Shown in pieces: positions 40,169-47,359 of a DNA stretch of 47,359 nucleotides. The translations under genes were made by a program, and so were the position numbers. Each line of letters opens with the position of its first letter. Position 1 is the stretch's first letter. The DNA comes from Synergistes sp. GTDB taxonomy: Bacteria; Synergistota; Synergistia; Synergistales; Synergistaceae. The notes beneath the pieces were generated by a model that saw nothing but the letters and a program-made list of their open reading frames with translations, was not told the origin of the DNA and did no database searches. The stretch spans positions 1-47,359 of the forward strand of contig JAFYJW010000058.1 of assembly GCA_017537925.1 (NCBI GenBank), read 5' to 3'.

Positions 40169-41625
40169 AGAGTTTCACCTTCTTCCAGCAGAGATTCCAG
40201 CGTCAGTTTCCCGCTCCTTTTTGCCCCGGCGGTTATCCACAGCGTTGTTCCGCCGCTGCTTCTGCGCAGTCTGACGCGCTTGCGCACGCGGGGCCGTTCG
40301 GCCGGTTCCTGAAGAGATGCGTACGAGACATGCCCCTCGCGCTCTATCGCGCGTATTTCGCTGTCAAGGTCCTCGGGGGCGTATGTAACGTCAGCTTCGG
40401 AGACGTATGTCTCGAACGCTTTGCATATCCGCTCTTCCTCGCTTGCGTGCCATATCCTCTGCACGCTTGACGAATAGAGCGTGTCGATAAGCCTTTCTTC
40501 GTCTGTCCTGCTTTCGAGGGAGAGACGGAAAAAGTTGTCGTAGCCGAATGTGAACGAAAGACGCTCCCAGTTCTGACGGAATTTATCGAGGTAGTTGAAA
40601 ACGCCCCAGCGGTCTATCTCGGGAATAAGCACGACCGCCGAACTTTTGGCGTTGCGCGCCGCGGCTCCGGCTGCCGCTGTCAGCAGAGGAGCAAGACCGC
40701 GGTCCGCGGCGGCGTTTCCGCTGCCGGATATAAAAAGCGGCCTGCCCGCAGGCTCTCTGAGGTAGCTTTCCAGCTTCAGTGTCCTGTTCCCGGAAAAGAG
40801 CGCTGCATTGTCTGTGATCATTGCGATCAGCGCGCGGAAATCGGAAGTGCTTGCGTCCGCCTGCATCTTTATGCAGCGCTGTGTGTTTGTGTTGTCGCCG
40901 TTTGTCATAAGAAGGTCCGCAAAAGGAACCGGCGCGTCCCTGTCGCCGTTTTTCTGGAAACGCAGTTCTCTTGTCAGGATATATTTTGCAAGAGCAAGAT
41001 CTCTTGTCAGCGGGCGTCCGCTGTTCTCCTCTTCGGCAATGCGGTACTTTACAGGCAGGATATCGCTCTCGCCTCCTATTATCTTCGTCATCAGCGTTTC
41101 CACGTATCTGTGCTGGCGGCAGAAGATGCTGAAAAGATTTATGCGGTCAAGAGTTCTTGAGACCCCGGCGCCGCCCTCTTCGGAGGATGCGGCGGCCAGG
41201 TTGTGCACGACGTTTTTTGCCGTTTCGAGCATATAGGTCAGCATCCTGTCTGTGACCAGCTTACCCAGATCGTCAAAGAACTTGTCGTTCGCGTCGCGCG
41301 AGCGGATCTCCTGGTATATTGCCTGCCTTATCGCGTAGGCGATATTTTCGCTCGAAACTCCTATGTCCTCGTTTGAAACGAACGGCTCTGCCACATCCGG
41401 TATAAACGAGCCTTCGCTTGAGAGATCTATCAGCAGCGCGTCGCCGGCAAAGCGTTCATACAGCTCTCCTCCGTGGTCGAATACTATAAGCGCCGTTTCG
41501 GGACAGCTTGCGGGCCATTCGTCTATGACGGCGGCGATCGTCGCTTTTTTTCTTTCGCTGCTCCCGAGCAGCAGAGTATCACGCCCGCAGAGCATCTCGG
41601 CTTTAAACTGTTCTATATCCACCAC
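40165..41625 (-). CDS. VirD4/TraG-like ATPase with degenerate nucleotide-binding motifs
   Basis: A 486-residue protein whose pattern resembles type IV secretion coupling proteins (VirD4/TraG/TraD) or HerA-like ATPases. Where the Walker A (GxxGxGKT) should be, residues 19-30 read LLGSSERKKATI. LIVFDHGGELYERF (47-60) matches the VirD4 strand usually written VIDPKGEL. The later AVVLIPEIDRWGVFNYLDKF stands at Walker B with PE instead of DE. The C-terminus is basic (RPRVRKRVRLRR). No membrane helices are present, unlike VirD4. The GTG at 41625 follows GGTGATG. It is the first gene of a three-gene operon. Family placement is tentative. Confidence 0.45.
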   Translation of the reverse strand: MVDIEQFKAEMLCGRDTLLLGSSERKKATIAAVIDEWPASCPETALIVFDHGGELYERFAGDALLIDLSSEGSFIPDVAEPFVSNEDIGVSSENIAYAIRQAIYQEIRSRDANDKFFDDLGKLVTDRMLTYMLETAKNVVHNLAAASSEEGGAGVSRTLDRINLFSIFCRQHRYVETLMTKIIGGESDILPVKYRIAEEENSGRPLTRDLALAKYILTRELRFQKNGDRDAPVPFADLLMTNGDNTNTQRCIKMQADASTSDFRALIAMITDNAALFSGNRTLKLESYLREPAGRPLFISGSGNAAADRGLAPLLTAAAGAAARNAKSSAVVLIPEIDRWGVFNYLDKFRQNWERLSFTFGYDNFFRLSLESRTDEERLIDTLYSSSVQRIWHASEEERICKAFETYVSEADVTYAPEDLDSEIRAIEREGHVSYASLQEPAERPRVRKRVRLRRSSGGTTLWITAGAKRSGKLTLESLLEEGETL

Positions 41626-41662
41626 TGCGCATCACCGCGTTTCCTTACGGCCCACAAGAGGC

Positions 41663-41682
41663 TCTTTGTTCAGAATCAAAGA
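41663..41682. repeat. inverted repeat in the module's promoter region
   Basis: A 6-bp perfect inverted repeat TCTTTG/CAAAGA with an 8-bp spacer lies 38-57 bp before the VirD4-like start. Another 6-bp hairpin GGCGTT/AACGCC is at 41695-41712. These may be regulatory; no -10/-35 on the minus strand is convincing (a TATAAA near 41728 is the best). Confidence 0.35.
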
Positions 41683-41788
41683 ATAGCACAGCGGGGCGTT
41701 TTTGGGAACGCCGGACAAACGCGGTATTTTATACGGCAGCGGACTGTGCCCGTTTGACTTTGCGCAGCGGATTTGCAAGAATATCGTC

Positions 41789-42412
41789 ATGAGAAGCATT
41801 CTTTGTTTCGGAGATTCCAATACCTACGGTTATATCCCGGGAGGGCTTGGCCGCTATCCCTTTGAGAAGCGCTGGCCCGGCGTGCTTGAAATGCTGCTTG
41901 CGCCCGAGTGGCGTGTTATAGAGGAAGGGCTCTGCGGACGCACGACTGTTTTTCGCGAAGCGGACCGCCCGTGGCGCGCGGCGATAGACTATATAGCGCC
42001 ATGCGCTGCAACGCACCGTCCGTTCGATATTGCCGCGGTCATGCTTGGCACGAACGACTGCAAATGCGAATTCGGGGCTTCCGCCGATATGATCGCGCAG
42101 GGGCTTATGAAAGTACTGCGCGTGCTTATGTCCGAAGTTTACAGCACGACGCGCGTGCTGGTCATAGCGCCGCCTCCGCTCTGCCGCGGACTTGATTCGG
42201 GCGGAGACTTCGGCTTCGATGCAAACTCCCGCGCAGTAAGCCTTGAGCTTGCAGAAAAGTTTGCGAAAGCTGCGCGTGAGACAGGGTGTCTTTTTTTCGA
42301 CGCGGGCTCCGTTGCATCGGCAAGCCCGACAGACTCGGTGCATATGGATAAAGAATCACATATCGCGCTTGCCCGTGCCGTTGCGGAGATCGTAAGGCGT
42401 GAATTCGGCTGA
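41789..42412 (+). CDS. SGNH-hydrolase (GDSL-like esterase/lipase)
   Basis: A 207-residue esterase of the SGNH fold. Block I is CFGDSNTYG with the nucleophile Ser, block III is LGTNDCK with Asn, and block V is TDSVHMD with the catalytic Asp and His. No signal peptide is apparent, so it is probably cytoplasmic. The family includes arylesterases, lysophospholipases and carbohydrate acetyl esterases. ATG 41789 starts the conserved block I; there is no strong RBS, and 29 extra codons upstream are not conserved. It faces the convergent MBL gene. Confidence 0.85.
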   Translation: MRSILCFGDSNTYGYIPGGLGRYPFEKRWPGVLEMLLAPEWRVIEEGLCGRTTVFREADRPWRAAIDYIAPCAATHRPFDIAAVMLGTNDCKCEFGASADMIAQGLMKVLRVLMSEVYSTTRVLVIAPPPLCRGLDSGGDFGFDANSRAVSLELAEKFAKAARETGCLFFDAGSVASASPTDSVHMDKESHIALARAVAEIVRREFG

Positions 42413-42429
42413 CGCCGAAGAGTAAAAAC

Positions 42430-43371
42430 TCAGACCTTACCCTGTTCGTGCGTCTTTTTGTACCGGAATGCCAGCCCCTGAGCGTTTACCGCGGCGTCAG
42501 ACGAAAGCGCGGCTTCGGCCGCGTCCGGCGTAAGGGCTGAGCCGTGCTGAACCGCGATATTTTCGTACAGCCGCGAAAGCCCGCGGCGAATCTGCTCTTC
42601 ATCACCGTCCGCCGCCGCCGTGATGCCGGCATATTCTTTTATCATGTTTTTCAGCAGAGCGGCGTTTGAGTCTGTGTCGTTGATCTCTCCGAAGTGCGTC
42701 AGAAAAATGCGGGCGGGCGAAAGCGACATTATCCTGTCGATTGTTGAAGCCATCGCTTCAGGAGAGAACTGCACCGGAGAGGACGACGGAAATGCCCAGC
42801 GGCGGCCGCTTTCGTCCTTCATCCACGGATATGAGATGCCGAAAGCGTCTCCCGCAAATAAGGACCGGGTGCTTTCCTCGAAGAATACCATCTGGTGCTC
42901 CGCGTGCCCCGGCGCGTTTATGCAGCGCAGCGTCATATTCCCGAAAGTCAGTCTTTCGCCGTCGCCGGGCGTGATCATGCGCTCCTGAGGCACAGGGACA
43001 AGTTCACCGTAGAGGCGTTCGGTCTCCGTTCTGCCGTATACGGCTCTTACGCTCTCCATAAGCCTGGACGGATCTGCCATATGGCGCGCTCCGCGCGGAT
43101 GGAGCACTAACTTTGCGTTCGGAAACTCCTGCATATAGAGGCCCGCGCCGCCTGCGTGGTCAAGGTGTACATGAGTCACGCAGACAAAGTCTGCGTCCTC
43201 CCGATCGACTCCAAGCCGCTCCATCGCGGCGAGAGTACAGCGGACGGACGCGTTGTTTGCCGTCTCTATCAGAGCGGCCCGGCCCTGCGATACAAGAAGG
43301 AATACAGCTGCGATCTCATCTCCGCGGTAATGCGCGTCTATGCAGTATATGCCGTTTCCGCAGTCCGTCAT
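42430..43371 (-). CDS. metallo-beta-lactamase fold hydrolase
   Basis: A 313-residue MBL-fold hydrolase with HxHxDH as THVHLDHAGGAG (about residues 67-78), the His in APGHAEHQMVFF (about 155-165), the Asp in FAGDAFGI (about 177) and the terminal His in THFGEIND (about 240). These fit a two-metal site. The substrate is unknown; a thioesterase or glyoxalase-like role is possible. The start ATG overlaps the pepF stop by 4 nt, so the two genes are an operon. Confidence 0.85.
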   Translation of the reverse strand: MTDCGNGIYCIDAHYRGDEIAAVFLLVSQGRAALIETANNASVRCTLAAMERLGVDREDADFVCVTHVHLDHAGGAGLYMQEFPNAKLVLHPRGARHMADPSRLMESVRAVYGRTETERLYGELVPVPQERMITPGDGERLTFGNMTLRCINAPGHAEHQMVFFEESTRSLFAGDAFGISYPWMKDESGRRWAFPSSSPVQFSPEAMASTIDRIMSLSPARIFLTHFGEINDTDSNAALLKNMIKEYAGITAAADGDEEQIRRGLSRLYENIAVQHGSALTPDAAEAALSSDAAVNAQGLAFRYKKTHEQGKV

Positions 43372-45209
43372 ATCAACGCCTCCATTTCGTCAAGGGTCTC
43401 TTCGAATTCTTTGACGACCGCCTCCACCGGCGCCGGCGTGCGCATATCGACCCCCGCTTCCCTGAGCAGCTCTATAGGATAATCCGAACCGCCCCTTGTC
43501 AGGAACGCCATGTATTTTTTTGCTGCGGGTTCCCCTTTTTCCAGTATTCCGCGCGCAAGAGCAGTGGCCGCCGAGTAGCCTGTCGAATACTGGTATACAT
43601 AAAAAGGCGTGTAGAAGTGAGGGATACGCGCCCATTCCATTTTCAGAGGCTCGTTGATGATAATATTTTCCCCGTAATACTTTCTGTTCAGATCGTACCA
43701 GAGCTCTTTGAGCCCGTCGGGCGTCGTGTCTTCCCCGTTTGCGAAGCGGCGGTGGACTTCACGCTCGAACGCGGCGAACATCGTCTGACGGTAAACGGTC
43801 GTTCTGATATTCTCAAGCCTTCGGTTAAGAAGGTAAAGCCTGCGGCGCCTGCCCTTTGTCTCGGAAAGCAGCCCGGACAGGAAGAGCACTTCGTTTGTCG
43901 TGGATGCGACCTCCGCGGTGAATATGCAGTAGTCCGCCGTTGCGTAGGGCTGGTTCTTGCGGGAATAGTAGCTGTGCATCGAGTGTCCCATTTCATGAAC
44001 GAGAGTCATCACGTCGTTCAGGCTGTTTGTGTAGTTCATGAATATATAGGGGTGGGTGCTGTAGCTTCCCCAGGAATAAGCTCCGCTGCGCTTGCCTCTG
44101 TTGGGGAATATATCGGCCCAGCCCTCTTCAAGTCCTTTTTTTGTCTGCTCCACATATTCTCCGCCAAGCGGCGCGAGGAAGCGGAACATCATTTTTTTTG
44201 CGTCGCTCCATGCGATATCTCCGAAGGGGTCTGCGACGAGCGGCGCGTAGATATCAAACATCTGGAGCCTGCCTACGCGCAGCATGCGGCGGCGGATATC
44301 CATGTAACGGTACATCGGCGTGAGGTTGTTTTCTATCGTATCTATCAGATTGTCGTATACTGAGACAGGTATGTTGTCCGCATCGAGGGCGGCTTCGAGC
44401 GGAGAAGCATATTTTCTGCATGAAGAGTAGAACGAGGCGCTCTTCAGCATTCCGTCGAACGTTGCGCCGAGTGTGTTCTTCATCGCGTTGTATGGCGTGT
44501 ACAGAGATTCGAAAGCGGCCTTCCGGACAGACCTTCTGCGTGAACGCAGATACGACACGGTCCTTTCCTCCGACATTTCGATATTTACACCCTTTTCATC
44601 CTTTATCGCAGGAAATTTCATGTCTGCGTTTGTAAGCATTGAAAAAATATTGTCCGCGCAGCCCGCGGCGTCGCTTGAACGCGCAAGGATGAATTCTTCC
44701 GCTTCCGAGAGTACATGGCTTTGTCTGCGCAGCAGTTCGCGGAGGCAGAAAGAGTATTCCGCAAGCTCCGGCGCTTTTGAGAATTCCGCAAGACGCTCTT
44801 TGGGCATTGACAGAATCTCCGGAGTGATGAAGCTTGCCGCGGCTGAAAACTCCATGGAAAGCGCAGATATCCTGTTTGCGGGTCCCTGACGTTTGGAATC
44901 CGAAGTATCCTCGTGGCTTTTCATGTTGGCGTATACGAACAGCTTTTCAAGTGTCACCGCCAGTTCGTCGCGCAGCGCGAATAGTTCTTTCATGCGCGCC
45001 GGCGACTGTGACAGAGTTCCCTTAAACGCCGCCATTTCAGGCAGGCGGGCTTTCAGTGCGGAGAATGTCTTTTCCCACTCTTCCTGATCGGCGAATATAT
45101 CATACAGACGCCATTTGTATTCGTCAGGGATGCTGCCGCGCTCCGGCAGGAGCGCGCTCCTTCCCAGTTCCAGCTCTTTGCTGCTTTCTGTCTTCGCTTC
45201 TTTGTTCAC
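43368..45209 (-). CDS. pepF: oligoendopeptidase F (M3 family)
   Basis: A 613-residue zinc metallopeptidase that cleaves short peptides in the cytoplasm. The gluzincin motif HEMGH is in VHEMGHSMHSYYS (about residue 405). AEVASTTNEVLFL downstream has the Glu ligand, and FYVYQYSTGYSAATALA (about 550) is the typical C-terminal motif. An N-terminal M3 helical domain covers about 200 residues. The start is GTG 45209 with GGAGGAAAG upstream. Peptide use fits the amino-acid-fermenting lifestyle suggested by neighbouring genes. Confidence 0.93.
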   Translation of the reverse strand: MNKEAKTESSKELELGRSALLPERGSIPDEYKWRLYDIFADQEEWEKTFSALKARLPEMAAFKGTLSQSPARMKELFALRDELAVTLEKLFVYANMKSHEDTSDSKRQGPANRISALSMEFSAAASFITPEILSMPKERLAEFSKAPELAEYSFCLRELLRRQSHVLSEAEEFILARSSDAAGCADNIFSMLTNADMKFPAIKDEKGVNIEMSEERTVSYLRSRRRSVRKAAFESLYTPYNAMKNTLGATFDGMLKSASFYSSCRKYASPLEAALDADNIPVSVYDNLIDTIENNLTPMYRYMDIRRRMLRVGRLQMFDIYAPLVADPFGDIAWSDAKKMMFRFLAPLGGEYVEQTKKGLEEGWADIFPNRGKRSGAYSWGSYSTHPYIFMNYTNSLNDVMTLVHEMGHSMHSYYSRKNQPYATADYCIFTAEVASTTNEVLFLSGLLSETKGRRRRLYLLNRRLENIRTTVYRQTMFAAFEREVHRRFANGEDTTPDGLKELWYDLNRKYYGENIIINEPLKMEWARIPHFYTPFYVYQYSTGYSAATALARGILEKGEPAAKKYMAFLTRGGSDYPIELLREAGVDMRTPAPVEAVVKEFEETLDEMEALI

Positions 45210-45342
45210 GCTCTTTCCTCCATGCGGCCTGTGTCGGTTTTATTGCCATATTCTACATCAATTGTCACTTGCATATACGGATTTTAAAGTGCAAAATATG
45301 ATATTGATAAAGAGCTGCACTTGCGGCACTGGAGGACGCTGG

Positions 45343-46530
45343 ATGACTTGCGATTTCGACGCTGAATTTGACAGAAGAAACACAAATTGCGACAAATGGG
45401 ACGGCCTGAAGGCAAAATTCGGGCGTGACGACATCCTTGCCATGTGGGTGGCAGATATGGATTTTCCGGCGCCTCAGCCGATACTGGACGCCTTATGCGC
45501 TAAGGTGCGCGAAGGCGCGCTCGGCTATCCGAAGATTCCGGACTCGCTGCGCGACGCGGTGCGCGGATGGGAGTCATCCCATTACGGCTGGGAATTCCCG
45601 CGCGAGGCGGTATGCTGGGCGCAGGGAGTCGTGGCAGGGCTTTCTTTTGCGACTGAAGCCTATACAAAACCAGGCGACGGAATGATCATCCAGACGCCCG
45701 TTTATCCGCCCTTCTACAGGACCGTGCGCGAGGCGGGGCGGAATATAGTAAAAAACCCGCTGAAATATGAAAACGGACGCTATACGATGGACTTTGAAGG
45801 GCTGGAAAAGCTGGTCACCCCGACATGCCGCACGCTGATACTCTGCAGCCCGCACAACCCCGTGGCGCGCGTCTGGACAAGGGAAGAACTTGAAAGACTG
45901 GCCGACATCGCAGAGCGCAAAAATATGATAATAATCTCCGACGAGATACATCAGGATCTCGTATACAGCGACGCGAAGCACACCTGTCTTGCCACTCTGC
46001 CTGGAATGGAAAAACGCACCGTCACATTTATCGCCCCGAGCAAGACGTTCAATATCGCCGGACTGAAGACCTCTGTCGCGATAATCCCGGACGAATACCT
46101 GCGCGGCTGTTATGTGTCGGTGCTTGAGAGATTCCACCTGAATTCCATAAATGTCCTGGGGATAGCGGCAATGGAGGCTGCGTACACAAAATGCGAAGAA
46201 TGGTACAGAGCCCTTATTGCCTATTTGGAAGGAAACCGTGACTTCACCGAAAAATTTGTCAGGGAAAGAATGCCGAAGGCCCGTATGGATCACCCGGACG
46301 GAACATATATCTTCTGGATCGACTTCCGCGGCTACGGTTTTGACGACAAGACCCTGACCGATTTTCTTGTAAATGAAGCGAAAGTTGCGCTGGATCCGGG
46401 CTCGTGGTTCGGAGAGGAAGGCGAAGGCTTCGCAAGGATAAATATCGGCACGCGCCGCGCGCTGCTGGCCGAAGGCCTGGAGCGTATCGCAGCCGCCCTG
46501 GAAAAAAGGGAAAAGACAATTAAAAGATAA
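45343..46530 (+). CDS. MalY/PatB-family PLP enzyme (cystathionine beta-lyase-like aminotransferase)
   Basis: A 395-residue fold-type I PLP enzyme of the MalY/PatB branch. Typical features are MWVADMDFPAPQPI at the N-terminus, CSPHNPVARVWT, IISDEIHQDLVY and the PLP Lys in APSKTFNIAGLK. PatB enzymes cleave cystathionine or cysteine conjugates; some act as aminotransferases. The family usually reads HNPVGRVW; here Gly is Ala. ATG 45343 follows GGAGGACGCTGG, and an upstream extension in the same frame has no conserved sequence. It is followed by the FAH-family gene after 13 nt, so the two are probably co-transcribed. Confidence 0.88.
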   Translation: MTCDFDAEFDRRNTNCDKWDGLKAKFGRDDILAMWVADMDFPAPQPILDALCAKVREGALGYPKIPDSLRDAVRGWESSHYGWEFPREAVCWAQGVVAGLSFATEAYTKPGDGMIIQTPVYPPFYRTVREAGRNIVKNPLKYENGRYTMDFEGLEKLVTPTCRTLILCSPHNPVARVWTREELERLADIAERKNMIIISDEIHQDLVYSDAKHTCLATLPGMEKRTVTFIAPSKTFNIAGLKTSVAIIPDEYLRGCYVSVLERFHLNSINVLGIAAMEAAYTKCEEWYRALIAYLEGNRDFTEKFVRERMPKARMDHPDGTYIFWIDFRGYGFDDKTLTDFLVNEAKVALDPGSWFGEEGEGFARINIGTRRALLAEGLERIAAALEKREKTIKR

Positions 46531-46543
46531 AGGGGAGATAAAC

Positions 46544-47326
46544 GTGGCAAAAAAAGAAGCTCCGATGCGCTACTGCCGCTTCATGGCGGACGGACGGACC
46601 TACAGCGGAGTGCTGCGCGGCGGTTCTGTCGATATAGTCGAAGGTGATCCTTTTGCCGGCATAACGTCTATGATACGTCTCAGCTTCCCGGCAGAGCGTG
46701 TAAAATTCCTTCCTCCGTTCGCGCCCAAGAGGCTCTGGTGCATAGGGCGCAACTATGTGGGGCATGTAAAAGAACTGGAGCACGACGTCCCCGAAGAACC
46801 CATGGTCTTTCTCAAGAGCACTTCGGCAGTGACGGGAGCCCATGATTTCATAAGGATTCCGTCGTGGGCCGGGACCATTCATTATGAAGGTGAACTGGCC
46901 GTAGTCATAGGAAAAGGCGGCAGGAACATACCCGAGGATGAAGCTTACGAACATGTGCTCGGTTACACGATAATGAATGACGTGACGGCACGCGCGCTGC
47001 AGAACAAGGACGGACAGTGGACCCGTTCGAAGAGCTTCGATACGTTCGCGCCGCTGGGGCCTGCTATACTTATTGCAAAGGAACTGCCTCAGGATACGCG
47101 TGTTGTGACTCGCCTGAACGGGCGCGTCGTGCAGGACAGTCCGATATCTCTCATGATCTTCCCGGTACCGCGTCTGATATCGCACATAAGCCGTTTTGCC
47201 ACGCTCGAAGAGGGCGACGTTATTTCGACCGGAACTCCGCAGGGCGTAGGCGAGCTGCATATAGGCGACGTTGTGGAAGTTGAGATAGAGCCTATAGGGA
47301 TGCTGCGGAATATCTGCGCGGAATAA
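46544..47326 (+). CDS. fumarylacetoacetate hydrolase (FAH)-family protein
   Basis: A 260-residue enzyme of the FAH/HpcE fold. Landmarks are CIGRNYVGHVKEL, HYEGELAVVIGKGG (the conserved Glu ligands), YTIMNDVTARALQNKDGQWTRSKSFDTFAPLGP (Asp and Lys) and VISTGTPQGVGEL. Members hydrolyse or decarboxylate beta-diketo acids, for instance in aromatic-compound and tyrosine breakdown. The GTG at 46544 is preceded by AAAGGGGAGA. Whether it acts with the PatB-like enzyme is unknown. The final 33 bases after the stop hold a possible RBS (GAGAGG) but no start. Confidence 0.88.
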   Translation: MAKKEAPMRYCRFMADGRTYSGVLRGGSVDIVEGDPFAGITSMIRLSFPAERVKFLPPFAPKRLWCIGRNYVGHVKELEHDVPEEPMVFLKSTSAVTGAHDFIRIPSWAGTIHYEGELAVVIGKGGRNIPEDEAYEHVLGYTIMNDVTARALQNKDGQWTRSKSFDTFAPLGPAILIAKELPQDTRVVTRLNGRVVQDSPISLMIFPVPRLISHISRFATLEEGDVISTGTPQGVGELHIGDVVEVEIEPIGMLRNICAE

Positions 47327-47359
47327 TTTCTGAGAGGATTAAACGGCGGCGGACCGACA

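Noticed and set aside
43113-44363. A long open frame on the plus strand (416 codons) inside pepF
   Set aside because: It is antisense to the clearly conserved M3 peptidase, is rich in Arg and Pro with no recognisable motif, and has no ribosome binding site.
45115-45342. Longer N-terminus for the MalY/PatB-like enzyme
   Set aside because: The added 76 residues would begin inside pepF on the other strand and match nothing; the ATG at 45343 has a good RBS and aligns with the family start.

Overview
The window looks like an accessory-poor chromosomal segment of an anaerobic, outer-membrane-bearing bacterium, most likely a member of the Synergistota (Cloacibacillus/Synergistes type). The assignment is an inference. 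It rests on heavy use of the ATA isoleucine codon in moderately GC-rich genes, on an oxygen-independent class III ribonucleotide reductase, on LPS sugar genes (kdsB plus a likely 8-amino-Kdo pair), and on amino-acid and peptide catabolism genes (M20 and M3 peptidases, a MalY/PatB lyase, an Etf-linked 2-hydroxyacid dehydrogenase). No insertion sequence, phage gene, integrase or CRISPR array was seen. Coding density is high, with many 1-26 nt gene overlaps.

Layout. 1-4530: carAB operon (minus) with a consensus promoter and tandem terminators. 4.7-6.3 kb: inner-membrane YgjV-like protein, hypoxanthine/uracil-DNA glycosylase-like protein, GNAT acetyltransferase. 6.38-8.3 kb: a promoter, a tyrosine-rich leader peptide, mutually exclusive antiterminator and terminator hairpins, then a sodium:solute symporter. 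8.3-11.2 kb: DtxR-type regulator and MrfA-like helicase. 11.3-13.7 kb (minus): a hydantoinase-fold protein that has lost most metal ligands, a small membrane protein and an intact amidohydrolase. 13.9-18.0 kb: polyprenyl-phosphate sugar transferase, GntR/FCD regulator, DegT aminotransferase, zinc peptidase. 18.1-22.7 kb: rsmB, PASTA protein without a kinase, rpe, RodZ-like protein, small exported protein. 22.8-26.1 kb: kdsB, kdnB-like and kdnA-like genes. 26.3-29.3 kb: M20 peptidase, prmA, rsmE. 29.3-32.7 kb (minus): etfB-etfA-glcD. 32.8-36.2 kb: nrdR-nrdD-nrdG with two NrdR boxes. 36.3-38.7 kb: tRNA-Asn, MscS channel, beta-hydroxyacid dehydrogenase, exported superoxide-reductase-like protein. 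38.8-41.6 kb (minus): an undescribed three-gene ATPase module. 41.8-47.3 kb: SGNH hydrolase, MBL hydrolase and PepF (minus pair), MalY/PatB enzyme and FAH-family hydrolase.

The strongest candidate for something undescribed is the attenuator at 6385-6634. A 33-residue leader with seven Tyr codons sits upstream of a symporter. The end of the leader can pair with the 5' arm of an intrinsic terminator, and the spacing fits ribosome-mediated attenuation, which points to control by charged tRNA-Tyr. Next come the ATPase module (a degenerate VirD4/TraG-like protein, a ClpB-NBD1-like AAA+ protein and an unknown protein), the metal-site-less hydantoinase paralogue, the Kdo8N cassette, the kinase-less PASTA locus, and the exported superoxide-reductase-like protein lacking ligands. 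Everything was read by eye; no homology search or folding programme was run.
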